From: Piper betle
Taxonomy: Eukaryota > Streptophyta > Magnoliopsida > Piperales > Piperaceae
Direction: 5' to 3'
Length of the DNA: 64,000 nt
Assembly: GCA_033002965.1 (NCBI GenBank)
Contig: JAURVB010003185.1
Location: 16,315 to 80,314 of the forward strand
Shown here: positions 46,620-60,084 of the stretch, piece by piece
How the letters are laid out: each line of letters starts with the position of its first letter
How positions within the stretch are numbered: the first letter of the stretch is position 1
Made by a program: the position numbers and the translations under genes
Notes under the pieces: generated by a model
Databases searched by the model: none
What the model was told of the DNA's origin: nothing
The model's input: only the letters and a program-made list of their open reading frames with translations

Positions 46620-46719
46620 AGCTCCGCCCAGGAGCGACTCAAGTGGAGACGTGCGTCTCCGCTTAGGAATCAACGGTAGAGACGCACCGTCTCCGCCGGC
46701 GTGGTTCCGGGGCGGAGCT
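46620..46719. repeat. GC-rich imperfect foldback of 100 bp
   Basis: AGCTCCGCCC at 46620 is inverted as GGGCGGAGCT ending at 46719. Inside are near-palindromic GGAGACGTGCGTCTCC and AGAGACGCACCGTCTCC segments. Just before it, ATCTTCACTGTGACCCCTAA is repeated twice in tandem (about 46550-46603). It is an isolated GC island in AT-rich DNA. Confidence 0.5.
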
Positions 46720-48545
46720 AAAATCTTTTCTACGTAAAACCTCCCTGTTATAACAAATTATTACCCATCACTCACCTGTCATTCACGACGACGCACATAA
46801 GCAGCTATTATTTTTAAAAATATTCTTCATAGATAGAGACAACACGACACAAGGTTATACCACAACAATCCTTATATCTATGTGCATTGGATACGCGGGA
46901 ACCATAAAAAAGAGAACGGGAAAAAGAAGAAAAAAAAACAAAGAGGTAGATGAAAGAAATTCAAAGAGAAAAAACTAAGGGGAGGAGGAAGACACAAGAG
47001 TGGGGAGGAGGACGAAGAAGTTGACGATGATGACGAAGAGAAGAGGAAGTAACGATGGTATATAAGTAGGGGAGGATGTCTTTCACGAAGATTTAATTGG
47101 ATAGAGATGCTACCCTAACTCTTCTAAAATTTCTCGTTGTAATTAAAATATTTTTTAATGTTTTATCCTTTATAGACCAAATTTATCTCTAATATAATAA
47201 TATAATTTTTTTTATGATTTTTACAATAATTCTTATTGAATAATTCATTAAAGTTTAATTTAGTAAATCACAAAATCAAATCAAATTTGAAAATTTTTAA
47301 AATTAAAAATGAGTTTTAAAATTATAATATTGACTAATATAAATAAGAAATCCCACTATCTATCAAAATAACATCACTATTATATTTTTAAAATAGATAA
47401 ATTAATTTCATCATCAAAGTTTTATAATCTAATAGTTCATAATTACTCTCTGATACAAAATTATCAGCATTAACTCTACTAATTTTTTCTTTTTCCATAT
47501 CATACTTTCCCTTTCTTTCTTCCAGATAATTACTTTATGTATTCCTTGAACAATTAATCTATTGCGTTATTTTCTGAAAAAAAAGTAATAAAATTTATAT
47601 GAGCTTCAATAGGTTATTAGTGATGGGCCCACAATTAACATCCTAGACCTCACAACACAATCTCCATCAAATTCCAACCCAAGATTCTCAAGTAACCAGA
47701 CCAAACCCTACTTCTTAGACAAACCCTAGCTGACCCATGCCCAATTAAATCACACTTGACAACCCTCTCTCTGTCTTGTGCGCAATTGACAACATTCTAT
47801 GTCGGGTCGGATACCAAATTGTGGCATTGGTGGTGAGACGAGTAAGGGAAGATAGCATGAACCCAAAATTGGTTGGGTGATCGGGCACAAGCAGCATAAG
47901 TATTGTTTGACTTTTAGAACAGGTGCGTTGGTAGCTAAAAATATTGTGTCGGTATTTGGTGTGGCATAAATACGTTGTAATCGAGCGACGGGTTGAAGGC
48001 AGCAACCTCCGGGGGTTGAGGTTTGGCTGTTAATATCCACCGGACAAGTACAATTAATCTATATCACACCCATGGGTCATAGGCATAGGGTTGGTACTAA
48101 TTCAGGCATGGACCGTATGCATGTACCGTATATGTACGGTGATCAATGTACACCACTTCACAGTAGGCCACCGGGGTCAAACCTCGTGGGCCTGGGCTTT
48201 TGATTCGGTTCACACCAGTGGGCCGCTGTGAATGGGCTCGGGTCAAAGATTTCGGCCTTGTTGCCTGGCCCACAAATTGGGCCCACGAGATGGGGCAAAG
48301 GAATGGGGTGTAGATGGGTAGGCCGGCCTTGCCAAATCTGTCATTGATTTTATGGGCTCCACATGGACATTTGGAGATTAGGAGCTGCTAAAATTAACCT
48401 TACTAATATGCTATTAGTGATGTGTTTAGGGTTGCCGGGTTGGTTAAAGACACCCTCTCTATTTACATGAATACTCGGTTTGATTTCTATTTACCATGTG
48501 CAAGAGGAGAGAATATTTTCTGGGTGAACCGAGATTTTGGTGTTA
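46720..48545. other. Intergenic DNA, no supported gene
   Basis: AT-rich to about 47640, then mixed composition. Two overlapping minus-strand frames near 47745-48040 match no known family and have unlike-gene composition; they are left out as genes. Confidence 0.35.
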
Positions 48546-48870
48546 GCAAACATAATTTTAAATATTGTATCGTAGTATACGGCATGCCGCTTTCAAATAT
48601 AGGATAATATAAATTATTGTAGCATTTTAATTTGTACAAGATTTTTTAATATAAGATTTTTGTAAAATCAGATTTTTGTTGAAAATTGCAGTATTTTAAA
48701 TGAAATTTAATATAATATTGACAATAAATTATATCTTTAATATTTAATAAAATATTTTATTTATAATTTTAGAAGTAGTGGACCCTTGTTTAACCTAATT
48801 AAAATAAATATATCTATTTTGGATATAAATCCAAGATGATGACCAATTTAGTATTTAAAACTATGATTGC
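48546..48870. mobile_element. MITE-like element, family member 3
   Basis: Left GCAAACATAATTTTAAATAT and reverse-complemented right GCAATCATAGTTTTAAATAC are inverted repeats. The interior resembles the member at 18471-18769, in the same orientation. Non-coding. Confidence 0.55.
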
Positions 48871-49830
48871 ATAGGTTTTTTTCTAAAAAATTACGAAAAT
48901 TCTCAAAACTTCATCTTATTTTGGGAAGACCAAGTTTTCCTATGTCACTCTAATGCATGTTTAGCCCTTTGTAATGGAAAATGCTGACAGTACTCTTTAC
49001 ATTTAAAAAACATGTCTTTCTATTAGGTGAGTGGAGAAGTAGTTTTTTTAAGGAAGAATTAAGAAAATTAAGGTGCCCATGAATTTCGACAATATAATAA
49101 AGTAATATTTTGGCTTACTTATTATTATCATAATAATTACTCTAAATAAAAATTGCCATAGACATTACCCTTGGGTCCACTATTTAATCTCATGCTATCC
49201 CCACAACCACCTTGTTGTTGTGTCTGATTGTGGAGAAAGAGGCCCTAAATAGTCACACTTCATAAAATCACAGGATAAGTAGTCATTTTATTTTAATATT
49301 AGTTGCCATAATATTCTTGAATTAACAATTATTTCATTGTTTGAGTGTATTATTTGAAAATGTTTATGAAATACAATGGCATTGTCCTAAATTTCTATAT
49401 CTCATGATCCCTTCTTTCAGTTAATACCTATATGAAGATTATTTCATTTGACTTCATAAGTAAAATAACAAAAATCAAGAGTTCATTTTACATCTGTTTC
49501 ACATTTGAGTTTAACCTAGAATTTATAAATATATTACTTGTCAATTAATTAGGTGTATATGATAATTTTTTGCATAGTGAGTTAATTTTAGAGATAGGTA
49601 TCTCACATAGAATTTTTTAGGCTCAACAAGTGTATTATTTTTATCCATTTTAACTCTAACTCACTTGTTAAACTTGATGAAATGTCTTATTTATTCAGAG
49701 CGTAATTAGAGTCACAATTAAATTGTGAACTTCAATCCTATTTAATGTATCGCGTGCCGTCTACAAATCTAATATAGTATTTTAGCCCGTATGTAATTAA
49801 ATACGGATGAAAAATGGATAAAAATGATAC
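48871..49830. other. AT-rich intergenic DNA, nothing recognised
   Basis: No gene, RNA or bounded repeat was seen between the MITE-like element and the second copy of the direct duplication. Confidence 0.45.
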
Positions 49831-50549
49831 ATAACGAATAAGGCATTTTAGTATTTTCCACTCTTTCACAGTAAAAAGCTCATGTCAAAAACCCAAATTA
49901 TATTTTTACATGTGAAAAAATCTAGAATAAAATATTTTTTATTTATATATAATTATTTTATATGGTTATATTTTAAATTTTTAAAACCTCGAAATTGGCT
50001 TGTCATTGAAGTGTAATCAAGTTGGAGTCGTCCAATCGAAAGTTATTTATATTAAAATTTTAATTATATAAATTAAAAGTTATATAAAATTAATAAAAAT
50101 TGATCTTTTTATATTTGAAATCAATATATATATAATTTATATTGTTTAAAATATTAATTTAATTAATTAAATAAAAAATAATATACTTTAATAATTTTTA
50201 TGACATGATTGGAAATTCAATTACTAAATTAATTATAACGACCCGCCCCAATCGGCCGGGGGTTACTAAAAAATATGAATGATGAAAAATAAAATTTAAA
50301 CATCGTAAACTGTAACATGGCCAATAATTTTAGAAATTTATTAATCATAAAAATAAATCATGTTATAACAACATGCAACAATACATAAGATAATTTAACT
50401 ACGTGAACACAAAGTCCTATAGTCTCCGAATTATTTCCCATAATTACATTTATAACATTGAGTATATTAAAAGTCCAATTTATTTATTAATTTGCCAAAC
50501 TTAGGTTGGTAAAAGAACTATCAACCACACTTTTAATCCTTAGTCCAAA
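49831..50549. repeat. Direct duplication, copy 2
   Basis: Second copy of 44157-44874, differing by scattered substitutions and single-base indels. The LTR-like start reads TATAACGACCCGCCCC here (TG changed to TA). Immediately to the right is ATAAATTTGATATGATAATC with a TTTTAACTATGATTAG end, like a fragment of the MITE family. Confidence 0.9.
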
Positions 50550-51646
50550 TTATAAATTTGATATGATAATCGATACACTATTTAAAAGTTTTAACTATGA
50601 TTAGAAGTTTTTCATAGCAAGAAAAATGCTTTGACTAATTTGTATTGAAAATGAATGTTCTTCAACTTTTACCCATCTTTTTTGGTCAATTCAGTTACAT
50701 AGCTTTCTGCGATGGTTGAAGGTTGGTGTTGACCTCAAATCCTTATCTCGTCTGGTTGGATTCTCTGAACTGTTTGATAGGAACCAATAAAGTTTGGCAC
50801 TAACATATATTTTATCCATAGAACTGTTCTAATTCCACTTTTTTCATTATTATTTTTTTCTTTCAAAAATTTTGTTGTTATGATTGGTGGGAATAACAAC
50901 CAAACCTTAAAAGGCCCATGTATCAATATGATTTTGTGGTCTTGGAGGCATTTTAGCTCTCAAAAGAAAGATGTGGCCAATTGAACAGTTGAATGCTTCA
51001 AATTTCTTCTTAATTTTTGGGAAACAAAGAACTTTTCATATCAAACGTAGACTTTGTTATGAAATTGGATGCGATTTACTGGTCAACGCCAGTGTTTAAA
51101 TGACTCCAACTTGCCTAGAATTTTGGCTCAATCCCACTTGACTTGTAGTATTAACTATTTTAATTGAACAATTTAGTGGCGATTTAAGTAGAGTTGACAC
51201 ACGAAAATCAATTTATCATTGATTGTTTACAAATTATAATCATTACCATTCTTGTTACACTAATTTCAGTCAACACAAATGATATTATTAGTTTCCAACT
51301 TTCTTATTACAAGTATGTATTATGTAATGAAAAATAATTTGCTAGAACGTCTTATATACAGCGGTAAGACCTAATAAACAACTAGATTAATAAAATTGAG
51401 CCACATTAGCGGTAAGACCTAAACGAAAGTACCTATTTATTCTTAAAATAATAAAATTATCATTGATTATTTAATGGATGGTAATTTGTTTAAAATTTAT
51501 TGGACTTATCACCATAGTGGTTGCTGTCAGGTCTTAGAGCACATTACCACTCTTATGTATTAATAGTAGTCATAACTCATAATAATAATAATAATTATAA
51601 CTATAATTATAATAATAATATAGACTAGGTGACACGACACAACAAG

Positions 51647-51687
<41 letters not shown>

Positions 51688-53573
51688 ATATGGGGTTTGT
51701 TTGGTTTACATGGTACAAAAAAAATGAAATGAAAGGATTAGGAAAATTATAAGGGATCAACTAAGTCGATGTTTTTAAAAAAAGTAGTTTGTGCCAAGTA
51801 ATATATTTTATCTAGATGATGAGCATGGTTTTGTTTAAGTGGCTCCCCATAAAATGTAATTCATAAACTTCGAAAATTTTGAACTTCTATGTCAACTAAA
51901 CATACTATATTCTTCTCACAAATATACAGTGACTATAGTACTATTTTTAAGCAGGCCATTCAAAATTTTGCATTATTAACTTTTTGAGCTTTCAATGAAG
52001 ATGGAAAAATATTTTTTCCATATAACTAGTGGTTAGAATATCAACTTACTTATCAAGCAATTTTTTTATAATGACAAGATTGTCTTTTAATTTAGTTTTT
52101 GTTTAAAAATTTTAAATTAACTTTTCAAAATATGTCTGAATTCTGAATCTTACGTGCAAGGCCTATACCGGCTAGATTTGGCTACCTCAGGCCCTGTGAT
52201 GACCAGACTTAGCCATCCTCGGGCGAAGATGGCTAGATCCAATCACCTCTTAGTGGTCTCTTCTTGCCAGTGCAGCTAGACTTGTAATTTTGAAGCTCCA
52301 TTGCCAAATTAAACAAAGATATGTGAGATTAGAAAGCACAACTATTATGGAGGACAAAATTTAAGCCAAAATGATAAAATCCCCAATACAGTGAATTCCT
52401 CAAAATAACCTCCAAGTGGGGTCCAAAGTCCCCACACATGGGAGCAGGTGCGTCGGCCGTCTCTCGACAAAAACAACTACAAGCCAATCGTGGGCCCCGT
52501 CAGCCTAGCTAACCCAGGGCCGCCGACAAAGACAAAAATAGGCATCACACGTGGGACCCCAAGTAAAGGACCGTTTTGCTTAAACACCATCTCAGCCGTT
52601 AATCAACCTGTTGGATATGTTCAAGAACAGTAAATAGAAACAAACTGATATTTAATATTAATGGTTTCTTATTTGTTTTATTTCTTTGAAAGCAAACAAA
52701 TATATAACTTATTTCTATCGACTATCATCACCAAACAACACAGGTCAACGCCGAATCTAGATCCACCGCTAAAGCGCTAAGATCAACAACACTTAATTTT
52801 ACATTCCTTCGTCACTTATAACCAGGCAAAACATATCTACATTTTACAGATAATTTTTTCTGGGTAAAGAGTAATCAAATAGAATTTTTAAAAAACGTTT
52901 TTATAAGCTAATCCCATGCTGCAACTTATTCCATGCTGTGAATAAACTCAAACATTCAAAGAGCCCATTTGACTTTCAATGAATAGTCATTTACTTCTTT
53001 CATTACAAACAATTTAAATTAAATTAGTGATATAAACCAAATGTCAAAACTGTGACAAGCCTTACGCTTTTTTTGATGCCGTTCGATTTGAGAAAAAATA
53101 GAATTAAGTTGTAACATTATCGCAAACATTAACCATTTCCAAATAATTAGAAAAACATCATTAGATAATATTTTCAACCCACTTCAAGCGACATCTGAAA
53201 AACCAGCCCTGTATATGACCAGACATAATAGAGGATTGTAAGCACTTTCGCAGTGTAATAAAAAACATGCGTGGGATTGCGCGACCGGAGAGCATCATCA
53301 TATGAACAAATCGAGACCCCAGGCGTGAAGTTGGAAACTACCAACCAAAAAAGAGCCCAAAACTGAATACATATCAACCATAACACAATCCCCAAAGGCT
53401 CCATTTTTTACTTTTTGAGTGTTCCGAAGGGACTGCTCCGACCCAACATTTTATAGTATAAGAAGTTTCATAAAAAAACTATTTGCAATAGCAACCATCT
53501 AAAACAAGGGAGGAAGATCAACTAGATATGCAAACACCCTCGCCCCTGTTTTCACGGTTCCATGATCAATGGA
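50550..53573. other. Intergenic DNA with microsatellites
   Basis: Contains an AT run at 51649-51684 preceded by ATA/ATT repeats (51580-51625). The region 52440-52625 is less AT-rich and includes CACACGTGGGACC, but no coding exon was recognised. The right end should hold the 3' UTR of the CSN1 gene. Confidence 0.4.
51649..51684. repeat. AT dinucleotide microsatellite
   Basis: A pure alternating run of A and T of about 36 bases. Confidence 0.9.
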
Positions 53574-56500
53574 TCAAAGTTTCCTCGTGGCTCTCAGGTT
53601 GAATTCATGCTTCAGAAGACTAGCCCTAAGTAAAAGAGCACGTGCATCCCTGTTGAATTCGTCTCCTGTTTGTAGAACACGTTGGAAGGTCGCATTTCTC
53701 TGATCAGCATGCCTTGCATAGAGGATTTTGTTATGTGAATCAATTCTTGCCTACAGGACAAACAAAGAAAACAGTTGGTAGCAATGACACATAACCAAAA
53801 CCTGACAATCTAATGGTCTTTCTTCAAAACAAAACAATGGCCCATGTAATTTTTTAACTTTATTTAATACACTCACAACAAAGGTTGACCGTGTGAATGA
53901 TAATATGATGACTTCAGAACACTCTGCTGATGGTGAGGTTATCTTCATTGTTACCATATATCAAATAGACTATCCACAGTGTGGTTTTGTTCATTGCTAG
54001 CCATGATCTCTTTTTTAAAGAAAATCTTAACCTATGTCTTTTGCAGCCAGCCAAACAGTGAAAAATAGAAAAAACCAAATTGTTCATAGGGAACACACCT
54101 GAATTTGGTTATCTGTGATTAGTGCTTCAAGTTCTTTTTCCAAACCTGCAACATCAGTTTTGAACGCACCAGCCATTGTGTGCAGATCTACTGAAATGAA
54201 CGGGAGGGTATATTGGATGAGGGCTTTGTGGCGAATTTGACTGTAAAGGGTTTCAACGTGATCATGTAGGTGAATATCAAGCAACAAATTCGCTTTCAGC
54301 TTCTCAAGGTACTCGAGGCATGAAGCATACCGACTGCAACAATATGGTTTAATCTATCAGATGCAAGAACCGTGAAAGAGATAGCAGGAAACAGCACGCA
54401 TGACATAAGAAAATAAGTGCATTCTTAAGTATTATTTTACGTTGTGCATTTACAATTTGAAGATATTATTTAATATGGCGTTGCGTGTGCAGTAATTAAA
54501 ATCTATGGCCTAGCATTTTAGTTTGCACAATGAGATCAATGTTCATTCACAATTTCTGTTGAACAATGAGTTAATGACTGGTGGCAACCAGATGTGATAA
54601 ATAGTACGCAGTAAAATAAAATTTTTACAAGAACAATATCAGCTAGCTACCTAATTTTTCCATACAAATAAGGAGGGAGAATTTACCTTGCATAAAAATC
54701 ATGAATAAGCTCCCTTATTTCAGGCACTAACTCTAAAAAGTTCCGGAAATTAATATTATCAATAACTTTTGTCTGCAAGGTAAATGAAGTAACAAAGATT
54801 ATACTACAAGACAAACTCAGTTTAAATGGTAAGTAAGACAAAAAGTATCATAAGAAAATGCCTTAAGTTCCATCCTGTCAAAACAGGCGAGCGCACAAAG
54901 ACCACCATAAGTTCCCACATCCTGCGGGGCTATAACTTCCGAGTAGTTGCTTCCTAGCTCCACCCCAATTTCCAGAAACTGCCAAAAAGCAACAAACATC
55001 ACTCTACATGAGGATAGGTCGCATAACAAAGAACAACTGATTTCTAGCCATAATGTTAAGAGAAGGCTTAGTATCAGCTAATGTGGATATTCCAACATCA
55101 GCTAAGAATAGATCCAGCCACCCATTTATATCACATGGTTATTACTTTTTTGAAGTTGAACAAAGTTACCCCAATACAGAAAGAAGAATTAAGGAATATA
55201 CAAATACAAAATTATTTCAGAATATGCTTCATTTGATGTTTCTAATCCTTCATACCTCCATATAGAAATCATCAAAATTTGCTCATTTTTCCACCAAGAT
55301 GAGACAGCTTAAAAAACGCACCTTCCTAGCAGCGAGTTTGTATTTCTTATTTTCCAAGTGAGCTAATCCCGCAGCACAGCGCAGTTTTGCAAATGCTACA
55401 GTTTCTGAGCTTTCTATAGACTGTTCTGCTTTAGTGACATAGTTAGCAACATGCATAAACTGGCCCATCTCAATGCTGACCAAGATAACATTCAAACACA
55501 TTTGTAGTATGTGTTTCGATGTGGTGCAGTAATCCCGAGTTCGAACATAGCTTTTTAAGGCTTCCCCTAGTTGACCATGAGCATAATAGAAATCACCCAA
55601 ATCGTTGTACCCCATTCTGATGCTTTCCTTGATTAAATTTGTCTGCCAAGAACGTCTGATAGTCAATATATCAAACAGAGGATGTCTACCAAATACTTGA
55701 ATGGATTTTGTATAAAAATCGGACTCAGGTACATAATTAAAGGAGCACAAGAAGGATAATTCATCAAATTAAAAAAACTGGAAAAAGTGCACTTCCAGAT
55801 ACCAAACGCATACCAAACCTTGCAAGACAGACATAAAACTTAAATGGAATAAAAGATAGATTCAAAAAGGATCTTCCACTTCTATCTGTGATGAAGTAAA
55901 AATTCGCATAGACTGCACTAATCAGCAAAACATTCAAATAATGAAAAAACAACAAAGAAAACTTTGAGTTGACAACCATGGGACCACTCTTAAAGCATAA
56001 TGGTGAAGAATGGCTAATGACTTGAATCAATCATTTGCCTTCCATAAAAAATCAAAGCTTGAGCAATACTTTTACAAATCTTTCAGAATTCACCCCCAAC
56101 AAACTTACACTAATATACAATCAAAGAACCATTCCTCAAATCTGTTTCTTCCACCCACAACTTAGGAACATAAAACCCTAATTTATAGGTCTGTTGATGC
56201 AATCTATTTTTGCCCACAGCTCATTATCAATTTCAGGTCTGTTCTACACCATCACAACACAAATTATTCCATCAAAACAAATCCTTACCTTCCACCAAAC
56301 ACAACAAACTTAAACTAGTATACAATCAAAGAATCATTCCTCAAATCTGTTTCTTCCACCCACAACTCAGGAACAAACTTAAACCAGGTCTGTTGATACA
56401 ATCTTTATTCACCCAACGCTCACCATCAATGTCTACACAATCACTTTCCAATCCAAGGCAAAGTTTTCCCATCCCATCCAAACAAATCCTACCTTCCAAC

Positions 56501-56985
56501 AAACACAACCAATTCACGCCAATATTCAGTCTAAGAGTTATTAACTCAGGAACATAGAACCCTAATCCTTTTACAGAAACAAACAGGAAGAACAGGGTTT
56601 CGTTCACCTTGTACCCATTGAGCTCGGTCTCGAGCTTCTCCTTGCGCAGATCGGCGCGGCGCTCGACGCTGCTGAGCCAGGCGTGGTCGAGGTCGTAGGC
56701 CGGCCCCAGCCGGCCGCCGATCTTCTGCACCACCTCCCGGTACAGCTGTGCGTTCTCGCCGCGCTTGATTTCGTCGTGCGCCATCCGCAGGGCCTCGAGC
56801 TGCACCGCCGCGCCGCCGCACTGGTCCGCGACGAAGACGAGGCGGGCGACGCGGGTGCGGCCAGAGTAGAGCCCGGCGTAGGCCTCCAAGTCCAACGGCT
56901 CGCCGCCGGCGACCGCGGCGCGGGCGATGGGGTCGTCGGCGCCGTTGGCCATCATCGGGGCCGGGCCGTCGTCTTCGAGGTCCAT
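53574..56985 (-). CDS. CSN1: COP9 signalosome complex subunit 1 (FUS6/COP11 orthologue)
   Basis: Six exons join in phase: 56985-56608, 55642-55322, 54978-54862, 54772-54687, 54333-54099, 53750-53574, giving 437 residues, close to the 441 of Arabidopsis CSN1. Signature stretches are T-N-L-I-K-E-S-I-R-M-G-Y-N-D (exon 2), G-T-Y-G-G-L-C-A-L-A (exon 3), V-I-D-N-I-N-F-R-N-F-L-E-L-V-P (exon 4), S-C-L-E-Y-L-E-K-L-K and E-A-L-I-T-D-N-Q-I-Q (exon 5, PCI domain), and A-R-I-D-S-H-N-K-I-L-Y-A-R-H-A-D-Q-R-N-A-T (exon 6), ending T-R-K-L. CSN1 is a core PCI subunit of the COP9 signalosome, which removes NEDD8 from cullins and represses photomorphogenesis in the nucleus. All frames are open. Intron 3 appears to have a GC donor (54861-54860). 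The ATG at 56985 starts M-D-L-E-D-D; exon 1 is GC-rich. Confidence 0.96.
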
Positions 56986-58219
56986 CAATGGCGGGCTCGG
57001 GGCAATACCCTAAACCCTGAAAACTAGGGTTTGCTCGGAGGACGAGTCGAAGGGCGTCTCCTCTTTCCGTGGACTCGTTTCGGCTCCCCGGGGAGTTGCA
57101 CTAATAACAAAAAAAGGTTTTTCTTTAAAAAATTATCCTGAAATGCCACGTGGAAGTATAATATTGGTCGACAATCTATAGCCAACACGGGTCCATATGT
57201 TACAGAAGGTAAGTACTCAGAAGAACGCTCGAACCCGACTCGATATAAAAACCCAAATTTGAATATGGACTTGACTATAGCCTAAAAACCCAAATTTTTT
57301 AATTTTGAAGCAAAACAGATTGAGTGCATGACTTGTTTGCATGCGCATGAAGGGGAAGGATGCTTGTAGAGCAAATTGAACGGTGTCTTATTGGGCTCAA
57401 TCGTCGCTTAGTTTGAACTTGACTTATTGATATTTTTGAGTTAATTCAGGTTCTAGTTGAGCGGGAATGAGTTGAATTTGTACTTTATTTTTTTAATAAA
57501 ATTTATGTAAAATTATTTTAAAAGGTAAAATAAGCTTAATATCTAAATTTGTCATTTGATATTTTTTGTTTTAGTGAGGTGATCAATTTAATTAGTGGTG
57601 TTTTAAAAATAATTTTAATAATTAAGTTAATCTCCTCTAATTAAACTGATTTACACCAATAAAAAATATGCTAGAGCGGGTAATATTTGCTATAGTAAAT
57701 CCCTGACCGCGGAGGAGGCGCCCCCAACTATTTAAACAAGTTTTAAATTTTTCTTTATTTATTTTTTTAAACAAGTTGGAATTTTAAGTTTTACTTTTAT
57801 TGGTTATGATTTATAGATATATTTTTTCTATGAGAGATGTTTATTTGGTTTCTTTATGCACTTTGTACACCTCTTTGCTCCTTAAGGAGTGCTAACATGT
57901 TTAACTTCAACTTTTAATGAACATAAACCATACTTTATTCGAAGAAAATTACACGTTTAGCCGAGTTTGGTTATTTTCATCTGAAAAGTAATAAACTTTG
58001 TGACACCTTGATTCTGGTTTATTTAAAAATTGGATTAGAACTGTTACGATTGAGTGAAGCTATGTTTAAATTAATTAATTTGTAAGACTTAAACGAGAAA
58101 AAGGACCAAAATAACCCTTTTGGCGTCTCGAAATAGAAGACACTACTTTTTGTGTAACCAACGCTCAAATAAATATAAGTAAATATGCATCAAAAGATAG
58201 AAAGAAAATAACCATGTGT
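56986..58219. other. CSN1 promoter region and AT-rich intergenic DNA
   Basis: The first 100 bases or so upstream of 56985 are GC-rich, like a leader; beyond about 57110 the DNA is AT-rich with no recognised genes. Confidence 0.4.
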
Positions 58220-58760
58220 TGAGCATAAGTGTCGGTAGCAACCATCTATCCTACCACCAAAGTTGATCCAATATATAGAAATACAAAACCTATATATATA
58301 TAATAAGAAAAAACATCAGCAACAAATGTCACTACTTCGAAAAATAACTAATAAAAACTTACAATTGAAATATGATATTCCATGAGGAAGGAAAATCATA
58401 TATAATCTCCATGAGAACACTTAAAAGACATTTACTGAGGAGTCATCAAGTGGTAAACTCGATAGCATCCCGAACTGAACTAACATTGTCCCACTCTCGA
58501 CAAATGCATCTCTCAGTAATAACTAGTGTTGTACCACTTAACATGTCCTACGATATAGAAATCAAACCCACGATAGAATAAAACAAAAAATCTGAGAAGA
58601 GTTTTAACAAACTTGTGGTCTAAGTTCCAAATATATCGGAACATCTATGACGAGCTTAGACTCCAAAACTTATATTGAAACCCACTGCTAAGTAAAAGAC
58701 TGATAACTCTATCTGATGAATAATCGTGGCATGTGCTCATATTGACAACAACATCAGCTC
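58220..58760. repeat. Diverged fragment related to the 27.7-30.7 kb solo LTR
   Basis: Ordered matches to 28310-28480 include CAGYAACAARTGTYACT, TACTGAGGAG and GGTAGCATCCCGAACT-like wording (here GATAGCATCCCGAACT). Similarity is patchy, so this is an old copy or a related family. No ends were identified. Confidence 0.4.
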
Positions 58761-58814
58761 AAATAAAAGGCAATGCAAAACAAATGCACAACACATAAAT
58801 CGAGACATTTCAAG

Positions 58815-59325
58815 GAATAAGTCACCAATAAATAAATAAATAATAAATTAATAAATAAATTCATGAATAGATAGATGCATAATAAATATATGAGAATAAA
58901 TAATACTAATCATAAAATAATAATATAATTATACTATATAAGTATGTGGCTAAATGCGACTAAATAATGGCACAAACGTGAATAAGTAATAGATAAATAA
59001 ATAAATACATGAATAATCAACAAATAACTAGATAAATGAATAAATAATTAATAAAATTTACTCATGAATAATAATAATAATATAAATGTCAGATACATGA
59101 ATATATGACTAAAAATGAACAAATAATAACATGCAAGTGAGCAATTAAATAAATACATAAATAATTAATAACAAGAATACAAAATATAATAAACATGAAT
59201 GCAATAATATTAATAATTAAATACATCATCAACAATAATAAATAATTATACGAACATTCATCACGTATGATATTTATTTAAATAACAAGAAATAAATACT
59301 AATAAATAAATAAATAAATAAAAAT
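58815..59325. repeat. AT-rich low-complexity tract (AATA/AATAAATA variants)
   Basis: Dominated by imperfect AATAAATA, ATAAATGA and AATAATAAT units for about 500 bases. No coding capacity. Confidence 0.8.
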
Positions 59326-60084
59326 ACTCATAACATCAAAACATCCCAAATAATGTGAATATACATCAAAACTAATGTAAGGAGTCTCAAATTACTAAAA
59401 ATGGACAAAATGGGGCTGAACCAGACTGAGTTAAGCAGAGTCAACTCAACTGAGTCAAGTAACAAAGCTGGCTGGCTAGACTAGATGGACACAAGCGTGG
59501 ATAGGGGAACATGGTCTAGACTCGTCTGTAGAAACAATGGACATGAGCATAGGCACAGATAAGCAAACAGGCACCTCAGGAAGGCGAACATGGACAAGGC
59601 CAAAGTGGGCAAACAGGCACAATGGATACCAAACGGGTTGGCGGTCCCCATAGTCAAAACTCCCAACAACGGCAAGGTTGTGGCCGCCGTTGGTTGGGAT
59701 CAATTAAGGATGACAAGCTGAAGGTAATGGCAGTGGTGATCGGCAAGGTCCGGCCGCAAGCTGGCCATAAAATAGTTGAAAAATGGGGAAAACGTGGTCG
59801 GAAGTGGCAACATCACCGGCGACAATTGTGACCACAGTGGAGGTCAGGGTAGTTTCAAAATGTACGACCTTGTCGAGGGATTCAAACTTGAGTGGAAAAT
59901 TCGTATTGAAGTTTGAATGAACCTTCTTTGTATTAATGCTCAAGTGGTTAGATGGTACATAAACTATAAATTTATGTGGCTAGATAAAGAGCTTAGCACG
60001 GAAAAAAAATTAATGCCCGTGATATAGTCCAAACGTTAAATTAACTTACACATATATTTGTCCCAAAAATAACACTAAAAATGT
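59326..60084. other. 3' flank of the polyketide synthase pseudogene
   Basis: Moderate GC content with repeated GACTGAGT/CAACTGAGTCAA wording near 59420-59460. Open frames overlap on both strands and match no family. Confidence 0.35.

Noticed and set aside
47745..48040. Two overlapping minus-strand frames of 86 and 96 residues
   Set aside because: No recognised family, no splice context, and neither frame is favoured over the other.
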